A DNA stretch of 64,000 nucleotides from Podarcis raffonei (Eukaryota > Chordata > Lepidosauria > Squamata > Lacertidae), in NCBI RefSeq assembly GCF_027172205.1, contig NC_070614.1:45179501-45243500 (forward strand), in the 5' to 3' direction. Numbering within the stretch: the first letter of the stretch is position 1; every line of letters starts with the position of its first letter. Below the pieces are notes generated by a model that was not told the DNA's origin, made no database searches, and was given only the letters and a program-made list of their open reading frames with translations. Positions 42,314-56,000 of this stretch are shown piece by piece. Both the position numbers and the translations under genes were made by a program.

Positions 42314-42620
42314 TTTGAGTCCCGTTCGTTTCAAGGGCTCCGGATGCTGCTTCCCCTTTAAATCGTACCCCGCGAATGAATTGCCCGCCCAAAGGCGGAA
42401 GGTTTCGCAGGCAAACCAACCAATCAGAACCGACGGATTGGACTCTGCCGCGCCTTCGCTCCGTGCATTCGATTGTGACGTCCGCAGAAGGTGGTGTGAC
42501 TGACATGCGTCTCGTCCAATCGCGTAGGCCGATATAGCCGACTGGTTTCGAGTGACTGACTCTAGCAATCTAAACCCCCGCCTAACTCCAGTGACGCTTT
42601 GAAAGGCGGTGAATGATACG
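42314..42620 (-). promoter_or_regulatory. CpG-rich probable RANGRF promoter and 5'UTR exon
   Basis: A locally CpG-rich, repeat-free stretch with CCAAT boxes (in both orientations), a CRE-like TGACGT near 42476 and GC-rich blocks. On the minus strand it ends in a good donor (AAAG/GTGAGC, exon end 42313). RANGRF exon 1 at 40.5 kb has a splice acceptor just upstream of its ATG (TTTCTTGCAG), so an upstream 5'UTR exon is required; this is the best place for it. The link is inferred. Confidence 0.5.
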
Positions 42621-44140
42621 CGTAGCAGCGAATGAATGAGCTTCCCCTTGTGCCTGTTTGAGAAGCGTTCTGTGTGACTCAGAAGCTGACACATTTCCTG
42701 CCCAATCCTATCTCTTACGATACTTTCCCTTTTTTTACTATTTCATTTAAAAATCATTAACTTTGATAAAACTGTGGCTGCAATGCTCTACCCTTTTACC
42801 TGGGTCAATGGAACTAACTTCTGAGTAGCCACATAGAGGATTGCTCTGCGTATTTAACGGGGAAGCGATTACTTCGATGTATTAAACGTAATTCTATATC
42901 CTAGAATCATATCCATGATTATAAATCTAGGAATAATTTCATTTCCATATCATTCCCCACCCCCACTCCAGTAGCTACGCACAATGTGGCTTCTTTGGTT
43001 TAACTTTAACTGAATGGTTTTGGGGTGATTTAAAAAAAATGCCAGGGCTACTGCACCTTTAATAGTCATGCAGAAGCTGGAATTAGTAAATGTAGCATGT
43101 CACCTGTTGGAATTTCTTCTTCTGGACAACTATTAAAGAAGCAGGTGCCCTGCCCTTATTTCTTATTTCTTACTTCTTTCTTGTTTTTCCACCTGGCCAC
43201 TGTAATTTTTATTGTGATGGGTCATTTAATTTTTAAATTGTTGCTGTTTGAAAGATGCTATGTGTTGTTGCTATTTTTACCCACTGGTTTTATATTATAA
43301 ACCAGGTTGCAATTATAAGCTGAAGCACAGTTGAAAAGCACCATACATAAATTAATTAATTTTTTTAATATTAATTAATTAATTTAATATTAATTAATTA
43401 ATATTTATTGCATGCGATATATAGAAGTGTCAAGCCGGAGCTGCTTTTTTGCCATCACAGAGATAACAAAACTGCACCTGTTGGATGTCTGACTGCCTTG
43501 CCACTATGCCAGGCACAGACCTGCTGACACAGCTGATGCCTGCTTATACTACCCTAATATTTTTAAGCATCTTACTGATTTATTGCAGCAAATTATATGC
43601 TGTTTAACACCACAGTCAGTATAGTAAAGTTTAAAAGCTACAATAAAGATAAAATCAGTTAGAAGTACTGTAAACTTTTTTTGACGTTACTGTTTTATCT
43701 TCTGTAAGCCAATTTCTTTTCCTCATAAGCGCTCCCATGCATTTAATAGACAGAAATTCAGCAGCAGAAGCTTTTCCTGGAGCTGCATCTCAATGCAGGG
43801 CGAAAGCTTTACCTGCTGAATTCCTGTCTGTGAAAGGCACAGGGCAGGAGGTGCCTGGGGAGAGGAAAAAGAAAAGGTCACAAGCCTACAAGCAGAAGTT
43901 TTGTAAATTACTGAAGAATAAAAGAAGCACAGAATGTGGGAACAGGAGAAGGCAATTTCTACTTTTACCACTTAAAGCCAAAATAGACATCTAAGCTGTT
44001 CACAAGGTATAAAACCCAATTACACAACATGTAAAAATGTAAATCCGTACAGATCTCCTCTTGATTCACAGCATCCTGTTAGTCCATTTAGCTCAAAAGG
44101 TATGAAATTAGGACAACCTCCCTAACAGCTCCTGATGGTG
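42621..44140. other. Spacer between RANGRF promoter and ZPAX promoter
   Basis: AT-rich; a (TTAA)n-rich patch at 43350-43405 and a foldback at 43740. No gene seen. Confidence 0.45.
43740..43850. repeat. Short foldback MITE
   Basis: 'agacagaaattcagcagcag' pairs with 'cctgctgaattcctgtctgt'. In the ZPAX 5' flank, about 300 bases before the E-box. Confidence 0.6.
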
Positions 44141-44145
44141 TGATT

Positions 44146-44220
44146 GGAGCAGGTGAGATACACTGTTTGGCACCAGGAAGCAATATAAAGTACTCTCATC
44201 TGTTGCAAGTGAGAGGCAAC
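44146..44220 (+). promoter_or_regulatory. ZPAX core promoter: E-box and TATA box
   Basis: An E-box CAGGTG (about 44149-44154) beside an inverted CCAAT (GATTGG) lies some 35 bases before a TATA box, TATAAAG, at 44184-44190. The ATG follows about 90 bases later. Zona pellucida genes are known for a TATA box with a nearby E-box bound by FIGLA in oocytes, so the layout supports this start. Sites are seen; function is inferred. Confidence 0.6.
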
Positions 44221-44276
44221 TTGGGTGGGAGGCTGCTTGGGGAAACTCTTAGGGGAGAGAATACAGTAATAGAATC

Positions 44277-47200
44277 ATGTCTTCCCCATCTTTTGCAGGG
44301 TAAGTCAATTTTATTTTTCTTAGTGTGTCTTTGGGCCTGGGGGGGCAGTGTTGTTTATTTTCTGTAAGAGAGGTCTTCATTGTTAAAAAAATCAGGTTGT
44401 CTTCTAGATTAGAAAGGTTATGCAAATAATTATCTGGTGTAACAGCATTTTGCCCCACCGGTACTTGATCTATCGGTAGGGAGAGGACAGTTAGGGAGTG
44501 TGGAGTGTCTTCTAAAACTCCCAAACTTTTTATGCTCATGTAGTCTTTTAACTGCCTAACTAGGGGAGAGTTCCTGTCCCCCTGGAATTTGTGGGTGCTA
44601 TAGTATAGTGGCTATCATGCCTGTTTTACATGTAGGTTTTGGGTGTGAGCCCAATGGAAGCCAGTTTCATTTTATGAGGAAAGGGTAGAGCATCAATTCC
44701 TGGCACCTCCAGGTAGGTTTAGGAGAGGCTCCTACCTGAAACCCGGGAGAGCTGCTGCTAGAGTGGACGCTACAGAGCTGGATGGACCAAGGTTTTGACT
44801 CTGCATAATGCAGCTTTGGGACGCGGGTGGCGCTGTGGGTTAAACCACAGAGCCTAGGACTTGCCGATCAGAAGGTCGGCGGTTCAAATCCCCGCGACGG
44901 CGTGAGCTTCCGTTGCTCGGTCCCTGATCCTGCCAACCTAGCAGTTCAAAAGCACATCAAAGTGCAAGTAGATAATTAGGTACCGCTCCGGCGGGAAGGT
45001 AAACGGTGTTTCCGTGCGCTGCTCTGGTTCGCCAGAAGCAGCTTAGTCATGCTGGCCTCATGGCCCAGAAGCTGTACGCCGGCTCCCTCGGCCAATAAAG
45101 CGAGATGAGTGCTGCAGCCCCAGAGTCGGCCACGACTCGACCTAATGGTCAGGGGTCCCTTTACCTTTACTTTAATGCAGCTTCATGTGTTTCCTATGGA
45201 ATTTGAAAATCTGCTCACTTGACCCCAGAAGTTTTCTAGTGCCTCCTTGGAGACAGCCATATTGTTAAGTAAAGAATCACATCACTGAATCGAGGGGGGG
45301 TTGTTGCGGGGAGAGACAGAACGGGTCTGTAATAAAAAGGTTGTACTGTGGATCAGAGCATTCTTGCGCTACATTTCCTAGTCATAGAATCTTACAACTG
45401 TAGAGCTGGAAGGGACCAGGAGGGTCATCTAGTTCAACCCTCTGCAATGCAGAAATCTTTTGCCCAATGTGGGCAACCCACAATTCTCAGATAAGAGTCA
45501 CATTCTGTACCCACTGAGATATTCTGTCTTTTCTTCCTCTCCCCTGTCTACTCCCTCCCTGCCCTAGACAAGGTCAGCATCCTGAGACCCCGAGCATGCA
45601 CAGTGCCTGTTGGGTTGTTACTAGGTGTTTTCCCCTTAACTTAACATATATATATATATAGTATTTCTGCAAACCTTAAGGTAGGGTTGCCATATTTCAA
45701 AAACTGAAAATCTGGACACAATAGTTGAGCTTTTTTAGCCAAAGTTGTTGAGTTTTGGTTTTTTTTTTGGAAAATTGCAAAAAAAAAAAAAAAGACATTT
45801 CTGAGCTATTTTTAAGGAAAACTGGCAAAAACAACACTACTGACATGGGTTGCCATATGTCCTGATTTGCCCAGACATTTTGCCGATTTCCTCCCGGACA
45901 CTGCTTCCAACTACAGTATTCCATGTATGTATGGGAATTTCTGGAAGTATGGCAACCCCACGTCGGTGTAGACAACACTGAGCTAGCTGCACCAATGGTC
46001 TGACTCAGTATAAGAAAGGCACGTAACAATCATTTTATTCAGCAAAGCTGAAATCATGAAATATACTCTCCTACTGACATGCATGCTTGTCATATGATTT
46101 CAGCTGACTCTCTTGGAGAGGGCTTTTCAGTATGAGGCGGGCGTGTTCTCTAACACTTTAGCAGCTTTAAAAATAGATATTATACAGGAAATTCAGAGTG
46201 CATGTGAAGACTTGTATTTGCAATACAAAAGGGGCTTCTGCAAATCACATTTTAAGCTGTACACTTCATAAAGGCAATAAGAAAAGCCACTGAGGCTGCA
46301 AATCTATATCCATTGGGGAATTACTCCTACTGAACTCAGTTTATTGTATTTATATCCCGTATGTACATGGTTCTCTATTTTCCTCCCTGCCTTTTCTAAC
46401 TCCTGCCATCACAGCTGACTCTCTCAATGGGATTTTATTCTAAGGCTGTGCAAACACATTAACTTTAAAGCACATTACTTTCCTCAAAGAATGATGGGCA
46501 CTGTAGTTAGCCTCTTAGTATTGCCATTCCCAACAAAACTACAGTGCCCAGAATTATTTGAGGGGAGAAATGGTTAGTCCACGTCTTGAGATCTCAAAAT
46601 GTTGCTTACAGTTTTTCTCTTATTTGAATACTCTGAGATTTGGACACCTGGCATTTTCAATACTGTGCTCAACTCTTCCTCTAGAGAAGGAACATTAGAA
46701 ATAAACTGTTGCGTTGGGTTTCTTTGTTTTTTTAAGGTTTCTTTCTTTGTTCAAGCTTGAATGCCTTTTTTAACCTTAAACCTGAAAGTTTCCCAGCCTG
46801 AGGTGTGATTTTTGCTTTGGACTACAACTCCCATCAGCCACAAGCAGCAGTATGGCTGTGGCTGATGGAACTTGTAGTCCAAAAGATCTGCAAGACACCA
46901 GGTTGGGAGAAGTCTGTTTTATACCATTTTGTCCTCTTCTCTCCTGCTGTCCTGAGATCTTTGTATCTTTCCATAGGTTAGAGGGGGCTACACATGCATA
47001 CAGCTGGAGATCATATTGCTCAGTCCCTACTCAAATGGGGCTGTGGTGTGTGATGCTCTCATAACCTCTCTCCTGTGTCTTAAAGTAAAAGCCAAACTGA
47101 TTCAATTTCTGTCTCTTGGTTTCCTTATTTAGGTTAGCCCTGCTTTGTATGTGTCTGTCCCAAGCAGTGGAGTCGATCCCCTTCCCCCCAGGTGAGCATC

Positions 47201-49989
47201 AGGTCTTTCTGCCAATGCGCTTGAGAGTAAAACTAAGAGGGAGGGTGTGGGTGGGTCGGCAAGTGTCCTTCAGTCTCACCATCTCCTTTGTGTGGTGCAA
47301 ATATTGGCTTCAATATTCAGTGTTTCTCAAACTTGGGTCCCCAGTTGTTGTTGGACTATAAATCCCATCATCCCTAGCTAGCAGAACCAGTGGTCAGGGA
47401 TGATGGAATTTGTAGTCCAACAGCAGCTGGGGACCCAAGTTTGAGAAACACGGGCTGTATTTTGGGAAAAAGCTACTTTGGGCATCTCCCCAACATGTCT
47501 GCTCAGCGTTTCTTGAACAGCACAGCTCCCTAATGCAACAGTTAGCATTAGTGTAGCACCCTGCTTGTGGTTAACGCTTAGCTGGAATGAAATATTCAAC
47601 GCAGCAATAGAGAAATTAAAATAATAATTTATTTGTCAGACAAATAAATGATAGGCACAGTGGTATATGGTTACCAAAGCTCTGCCCATCCTCCAGCCCT
47701 GATGGCCAGCACTTATATTTCCTCAACCCAGCCCCCTTGCTCCTCCTTTGGCTCCCTCTGTCCAATCAGCCTGGTTGAAATTCCTATTGGCTGTTTGCTA
47801 GAACCAATCATAAAAGATACACCCATTTCCTATTACCTTTTATGGGAGACAAAGAGCTATATTTCCTTCTATCCATAAATGGCAGACAAGTAGCCATATA
47901 TCTTACATTTGCCTCCACAAGGCACCTTAATTACCAGATCACCTTTTGCCCTTGTTGCCCCTCCATTCCAAAATAGATGGCTAAAACAGATGGCTCATGG
48001 TCTTACATTTTGTCTTAAACAGAGATCTTGGGTTCACATTCTCACACACCATCAATGAAATAAGAATCTAACATAAGAATCTAACATTTCTTACTTTCTA
48101 AATCCTTTGCATAATTACATTTAAGCCAACAAATCTCATACATTAACATAGATAGCTTTTTAGAAGAAAAGACCTTTGCAAAGTAAAACTCTTCAGTTTA
48201 CACCCCCCTTTCCCGGCCAGCTGCTTTTCCCATTAGCTCTTGCCCTTTAACCTTAGGAAAATGTGGCTAGTCTCTAACGGGAGGCACATGGTATTATTTT
48301 CTGTTAAACAATAAATCCTACTATTTACTAACTCTTAGTGTTTTTGCAGCTTGATTGTATTCTGTAATATGCAGGGTCAGTGTAACCTTTGCTCCCAGCC
48401 TATAATTCCCTTTTACAACTTTGAGAATTTTGGCTCCTGCTATAAATCAGGGGGGCCCTTGTCCAGGAGGATAAACATCTGCCAAAGTCCTTAGCCAGCT
48501 GGTTTTCTGCCTGGCATAAAACACTTGCAAATCTTTAAGCTCATTTTAAAATACAGGCCTTGATCAGATGCCTCATTAGTGGAATTCAGTACCCTTCGAT
48601 ACTGTTCTGTCAACCCGTATGCACTCGGATCTGCTGGTCTGTGACTGGATTCCTATGTGTACAGCCCTGGGGGTAGTGTCTAAAGCAGAGAAGAGAGACC
48701 TGCGGTGTTGTCAAAGTGGTCTGTGGGGGGGGGGAGATCAGGATCCAGCCTACTGACCAGATCCAGAACTCCACTCCTAAAGCGGATGTGAGGGAGGAGT
48801 GTGTTTGCCTGCTTGTTAGGGCAGAAGGGCAGCTGGGATATATAGTGTCTGCGGGCCTTTCTTTGATAGAGAAACATTTTCTGTCCCGGAAGGTGCTGTG
48901 CGGACAGAATGTCGGGGCCGTTATTTCTGGATATGGATGGACAAGGCTGCCTTGGGCCAGAATTTGTGGCATTACAGCGTCTTCAGTAAGTACGGAGTGT
49001 TTCCCTTGAAAGGGAGAGATGCTAAGGCAGCCGCCTCTTGATAATGTGCTTTTGGGTCCTTGGGACTACAACTCCCATCAGCCTGAGCCAGCATGCCTGC
49101 TGGGAGTTGTAGTCCAAAAACATCTGGTGTGAATATCTGGGAAGGCTGTGGTCAAAGGTTCACTCCTAATCCCAGGCACACAGAGGCTGGCTTTGATTTC
49201 TCTGCGATAAGAAAGGAGTTGTCTGCACATGCTCAGAGGCACTCTTTACTTTCCCCCCAAGCTAACTAGTGGCTGAAACTGAACCCTGGAAATCACAAGT
49301 AAGTGGTATCTTGGGGTACCAGAGTAACTTCTGCCATATGGAATCAGTCACTCCCCCAGTGGATTGCCAAGAGACTGAATCGGCTGGTTGGCAGCACAAG
49401 AGAAGGAAATTCTGCCAGTTCAAATTTTCTTGCTGAAAACAGCATCAACTGGGGCTGGGGAACCTCAGGCTCAGGGAATTGGATGTGGTCCTCTTGGCAT
49501 CTCTGCCTGGCCCTTGGGGCTCTCCCCAGACCCCCTCCCCTCTGTTGTACCCTTCTTGAGTGTTTATTAAGGTACCCCTGCCCGTACGGGCCAGTCGTGT
49601 CCAACTCTAGGGTTGTGTGCCCATCTCACTTAAGAGGCCGGGGGCCAGCGCTGTCCGCAGACACTTCCGGGTCACGTGGCCAGCGTGACGAAGCTGCTCT
49701 GGCGAGCCGGCACCAGCGCAGCACACGGAAACACCGTTTACCTTCCCGCTATAAAGCGGTACCTATTTATCTACTTGCACTTAGGGGTGCTTTCGAACTG
49801 CTAGGTGGGCAGGAGCTGGGACCGAAGGACGGGAGCTCACCCCACCGCGGGAACCGCCGACCATGCGATCGGCAAGCCCTAGGCGCTGAGGTTTTACCCA
49901 CAGCGCCACCCGCGTTCCTCAGAGTGTTTATTGCCTGGCACTGAATTCTGACAATGCCTCTTGCCTTCCTGGATGCAGCGTAGAGAAGT

Positions 49990-50043
<54 letters not shown>

Positions 50044-53000
50044 AATTCACCCACCATTCAGAGCTAAAATGTGCATTCTTTACTCCATCCACCCTTACCT
50101 CTGGCCCTGCCCACCACTCGCATGTGGCCCCGGAAGGCTGCCCTGAAGCTGCCCTCAGACTCAAAAAGTTTACCCATCCCTGTAGGATGCCTGAAACAGG
50201 GTACAGTGGTACCTCGGGTTAAGTACTTAATTCGTTCCGGAGGTCCGTTCTTAACCTGAAACTGTTATTAACCTGAGGTACCACTTTAGCTAATGGGGCC
50301 TCCCGCTGCTGCTGCGCTGCCAGAGGACGATTTCTGTTCTCATCCTGAAGCAAAGTTCTTAACCTGAAGCACTATTTCTTGGTTAGCGGAGTCTGTAACC
50401 TGAAGCGTATGTAACCCGAGGTACCACTGTACTCTGTTCATGCATCGCCGCTGAGGTGGGTAACCAAGATCCAGCTGCTTCAAAGAAAGTTGAGCGTGAT
50501 GCAGGGAGGTCTATCGGGAGGGTGTTTGTGTGGTGTGTGTCCTGGGTTTTTTTATCCGATAGAATTAACCTGCCTCCTCTTGTCCGTAGATGAGCAGAGA
50601 CAGCGCATCCCCGTGACGGGGCATGTTGCCTCCCAGTGTGGCTTCACCAGTGGCACCGACTTGTATGGCAACCCTGAGATCAGAGTTTCCTTCCTGGCCT
50701 GTTCAGTCCGCAATTCGGTAAGCAGGTGATTCGCTTTCTTGTTAATGGTGTCCTTGTAAACGTGTTTAAAAAGCAAAATGGCATGCTTAAATCTTGCGAC
50801 AGCTGAGGCATAACGAATGGTGCGGGATACATCATGCACTTTATTTTTTATTTTTAAAATCTTACTCCGCTGCTTCCCAGACAGGTGGTCTCAAATTCAG
50901 TCTTGCCCTTCCTGGATGGCAGGCAGGAAAACTCTGTTACAGGATCGGCTATGCTGCTAAACCCTTTGGAAGGGGCAGGGGTCATGCAATCATGGCAAAA
51001 TAGGAGAGGGAGCAGAGGGAGCTTCCTTATTCCCAGTTAGACCGTTCCTCCATTTAACACAGTGTTATTGGCACTGACTGTCAGCAGAAAATGGGCAGGA
51101 CTTGGGTTTCATCCTATTGCCATCATCTCTCTTTGTGCAGCCTGATAAGCACTTTATTGGGTGCAGCTAAAGTTAACCCTGGTCCAGTGTTGCTGGTGCC
51201 AAATGCCAGCAGGCAGGAGAGAATCTGTGCACCTCTGAACCTGCCATGTGATTTGTCCCCCTTTCCCTTCTGTTAAGCCAAGGTCAGGCCCAGGGTCCAA
51301 ATGCGGCCCTCTAATCCTCTTTATCTGCCCCATGGGCCTCTCCCCAGACCACCACCACAGATCAGCCATTTTTAAGGAGCATTTTCGCCTGGCTGAAATG
51401 TGCTTAAACTTTGTAATGTTTCTTCCTGGATGGAGGAACAAGAGTGTGGGTCTTTGCGGCCTGCTGAAGAAAGGTGAAATTTACATTTGTAACCAGGGCT
51501 TTCTTCAGGTGGAACTCACCGGAACTCAGTTTTGGCACGTCTCAGGTGGGTGCCATTGCCATTCTAAGAGAAAGAGGTGTTCATGGTGAGTTTTTGCACC
51601 TCATTCTCTAGAAAAAATAGCACTGTTTGTAACACAGAAACTTAATAACAATAAAAAAACCACATGGCAGTGCCCACAATGGGGATAAAAAATTCAAGAG
51701 TTTTAGGCCACATTCAGACCATACAAGTTGAGCACTATAATACCACTTTAAATAGTCATGGTTTCACCCACAGAATTCTGGGAGTTGTAGTTCCCTTCCC
51801 AGAGCTACCATTCCCAGAGTTTCCTGTGAAGAGGTTCTGACTGTTAAACCACTTTGGGAATTGTAGTACTTTGAGGGGATGAGGCGTCCCCTAAAAAGAC
51901 TCAGCACCCTTAACAAACGACAGCTCCCAGAATTATTTGGGGGAAATCATGGCCATTTAAAATGGTATTAGCGTGCTTTGAACGTTGCAGTACGGATGCA
52001 GCCTAGGGCAGGCAAATGCTACTGAGGGGACTAACTTGAAAAGTGGGGGAGAAAATGAGATTTCCTTTCTGTCCAGTTTGACCAGGAGTTCAGCCTCCAG
52101 CTCCAGGTGGAGGTAACCAGTCCAGCGAACTTGACGGCCACTTACGACGTCTTTATGAACTGCCCCCTTGGTGCCCCATGGAGCCCCCGCGAGATCGTCT
52201 GTGAGGAAAACTACATGGAGGTGAGTGGAGGTGGAAGGAAGATTGGTTTTGAGTGGCAAACTGTTGAGCTGGCTCCCTTGCTTCTATCTATTTTTATGGA
52301 TAGTTTTAAGTATTGCAAGGACAAAGCTCTTGCATAAGGTAATTAGAAATGCAGTATATTGCATTTCAATAAACCATCATTTAAAGCAGCAGCTTAAGCG
52401 GAATGCACAGGCTTGCAACATACCACTGTGAGCTTCCTGCTGCCATTTTAAGAAAAAAGCATTTAAAAAAAGCGTTTCCCCCCAAGACCCTTTTGAAAGC
52501 CGGTAGCGAAGTAACAGTGTGCAAATCACTTGAGAGGAAGTTCATGCTCCTTAGTCTGTACAGCCCTCGTACAACTTACAGAGAACGAAACTGGATAGCT
52601 CGGTTGGTTAGCGTGGCGCTAATAATGCTAAGGTTGAAGGTTCGATCCCCTTATGGGGCAACTGCATGTTTCTGCACTGCGGGGGGCTGGACAAGCTGAT
52701 TCTCAGGCCCCCTTTCCAACTCTACAGTTCTATGAAAACTAGAATTGTTTGGCTCTTCTATAATTGGTTCTGGCTTCTCCTATTCTTGGCGTCCCTGCTT
52801 TCTGCCTTACTTGTTCCAAAAGGGCACCAACAACCACTGAAAATGGGGCCACCACTGGGAAGGCCCATCTCCTGCTTGCACAGCTGCTTGATCTTGCACT
52901 TGGGCTTATGAGCAGGGCAAAGCTATTCATAAAAGTGCAGGCAGGGGATGTGTCAGCGAAGGCAACCTTTCAGACCTAGAGAAGAATGGTGCTGCAAAAT

Positions 53001-56000
53001 CTCTCCCAGATCTGACCATCTCTGTCATGGCTCTTGGGAACTGCACCTTGAGAGTGCTGTACCGGATGCTCTTATGGACTAACACAGGGCTGTGGTTGCA
53101 GGTCTCCGTCCGACGGGCAGTCCCAGGAATAGCTAGCGAGGCTTTGAATGAAGACTGGATTGCAGTGTGGCCTGTGGTAAGGATTTTGAGGGACAAAGGG
53201 GGCAGCGGAAGATATTCTTGATAAGAGGGAAGCAGAAGGAGAAGGCTGGATGGATCTCTTCGGGGAAGTAAATAATGAGCTAGTGTTGTCCAGAATCAGC
53301 CCTACCATTAGACCAAGTGAGGTAGCTGCTCTTTCGGGCAGCAGATGCCGAGAGGCGGAGAATGTTTGCAAAGTATTAGAGGACAGAGCTGTGTGTGTGT
53401 GCCAGGCTGTTAGCCGTGCGCCCTCTAAGCCAGCTCTGATGCCCTCTGGGGCAGTGAATTGCTCTGCCCTTCCCCCAGCCCAGCCGAGCAGTCAACCTGG
53501 TCAGCTTCTGTGGGGAGGGCACTATCTTGTTTTCTGACTTAGGCACCAAAATGTCCTGCATTGGCTCTCTCCCATTGGGTATGGGGGCGGGGGATCCTTG
53601 AGATGTTGGACTATAAGTCCCATCATCCCTCATCATTGGCCAAGCTAGCTGAACCTCATGGGAGTTGTGGCTGGCATCCGTCTGTCTCGAGAGACAATGG
53701 AGTGCGCCTCCGGGGGTGAAGGCCGACCGCTGTATTAGCAACACCAAAGTGACCTCTCTGGGGTACCTGCCCCAGCCTAGAGGCCCTGTGTGTCATTGGG
53801 AAGGCAAGTGGGTTGACTCCCATCTCTGTTTAAACACTCCTCTCATGGCTTTGCCTTTTGTAGGCCCAAGGGGCTGTGAATCAGGTGTGGCAGGTGGCTT
53901 TCCACTATCAGAACGGCTCCCTGCAGAACATGATGGCCACCGAAGCACATGCCTTGGGCTACGGCGTCAACACCACGGCTACCCGCGTCCTTTTCCGCAC
54001 TCCCTATGGCACCCAGCAGACCGAAGTCTCCCTGGTAAGAAAAAAGAGAGAGAAAACATCTGTGTTGGGAAGGATTAATGGCTACCAACCATATAATAAT
54101 AATAATAATTTATTATTTATACCCCGTCCATCTGGCTGAGCTTCCCCAGCCACTCTGGGCGGCTTCCAATCAAATGTTAAAAACAATACAGCATTAAATA
54201 TTAAAAACTTCCCTAAACAGGGCTGCCTTCAGATGTCTTTTAAAGAGAAGATAGCTGCTTATTTCCTTCACATCTGAAGGGAGGGCGTTCCACAGGGCGG
54301 GCACCAGTACCAAGAAGGCCCTCTGTCTGGTTCCCTGTAACCTCACTTCTTGCAATGAGGGAACTGCCAGAAGGCCCTCAGTGCCGGATCTCAGTGTCCG
54401 GGCTAAACGATGGGGGTGGAGACGCTCCTTCAGGTATACAGAACCGAGGCCTGCCTAACCATGGTGTGGTGCTCAATGTTTGGTGCCAAAAGGGGGATGG
54501 CTTTCCTTATTGAATAGAACCAGGCTAGCTCAGATGCCCTTGCCCTCTGGCGCACTGCGATGCACGTTCCTAGTTACATAATTCTCCACTTAACTTGCAT
54601 TAGCAGTGCACTCGCAAAAGAGTGCAGCAAGTGCCCTAAAGCACTTTGTTTCCCCCCCCACAAAGCGAAACAAGAACATCCGTTTAAAAAAGATTGGAAA
54701 ACGTTTATTGAATATATGGGAAATAACTGTATACAGCTGAAAACGCTGGCAGCATTAAGATAAATTCAACTGTTTTTGATGGATGCAATAATGGAATACT
54801 GAATGGTATTCCATTTTTGTATCATTTTTGTAAAAACGATACAAAAAAACCTATATTTTGTAAAATATGCAGGGACTTATGTTATGTAAAATGAAACATG
54901 GAAAGAGAAGGGAAGTCATTGACATCTTAAGGATGTAAAATGAGTATTTTAAATTCTAAAACAGAAAATTTAATAAAAATTATATATATAAAGCATTTTG
55001 GGGTTTTTAAGCAAGTCCATACAATTATCAGATCTGGGGTGTGGAACCTGTGGCCATCCAAGCGTTGCTGGACTACAACTCCACTCATCCCTGGCTATTG
55101 GCTGTGCTTGCTGGGGCTGATGGGAGTTGTGGTTCAGTCGTGTCCAGAGGGCTGCAGATTCCCCAGCTATGCTGCCGGTTAAGAACTCAGCATCTGGAGG
55201 GCTAAGGGTTGTTTTAAACCATTTTTAATGTTGGATTTTAATGCTGTAACCCACCCTGGGACCGGGGAATGAGGAAGATAATAATGACAAATGAAGTCCT
55301 TCCCTAATGGTGTTGCTGCCTGCCTGGCCTGCTAGGTGTCAGTGCTGGAGCTTTAACTTTACATCCTTATTGTCAATTTCCTTTGCAGGTAGAGGGCCTG
55401 GAAGTGGAGGTGGCAAGGGCCACAGTCTTTTACAAGCAGGCCTGGATGATCCTCATGGTAGACACCGCTCTTGCCTGTCCCATCAGTGAGTCTCTCTGCT
55501 TTTCCTTCGACATTTAACACTGGGACTTAGTCAGGGGCCGGATCTGGCCCTCCAGGCCTTCCAACCTGGCTCTTGGGGGACTCTTTGCAGATCATGCCCT
55601 TCTCACCAGCTGCCTCATGTGTTTTTTCTGGGGTGGGAAGTATCTTTGAGCAGTGATGCCTCTTGTTTGCCTGCTACTATGGAGATATATATGTACCTGT
55701 AAACCTCTTTTTGTGTGTGTATGCAAAAAACAGGTATACCTGCTGCTCCTCCTAGTCCTGTCTCTGGCTCCCCCCCCCCCATGTGGCCCCCAGAAGGCTA
55801 TACATAAGGGAATGTGGCCCTTGCCCAGCTCTGTTTTAATGGATTAAAAATGACGGCACTCTTTTTCAATAGACTTGTCCCTATTCTTAACGTCTGGCAT
55901 CGATTCCAGGGCACTTACCTCTCCTTTACATGCTGCTGAAGATTCTCATTTTGCTGTGACTATGTGCTCTGTCTGCAGTGGCATCAAAATCTGGGTGCAA

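Noticed and set aside
48716-49009. Long open frame over the ZPAX exon at 48.9 kb as a separate gene
   Set aside because: The exon is in another frame (VRTECRGRYFWIWMDK) with fitting splice phases; the long frame is a shadow.
52588-52665. A second tRNA-Ile gene
   Set aside because: Bases are missing from the D and anticodon arms and a CR1-like tail follows; a SINE.
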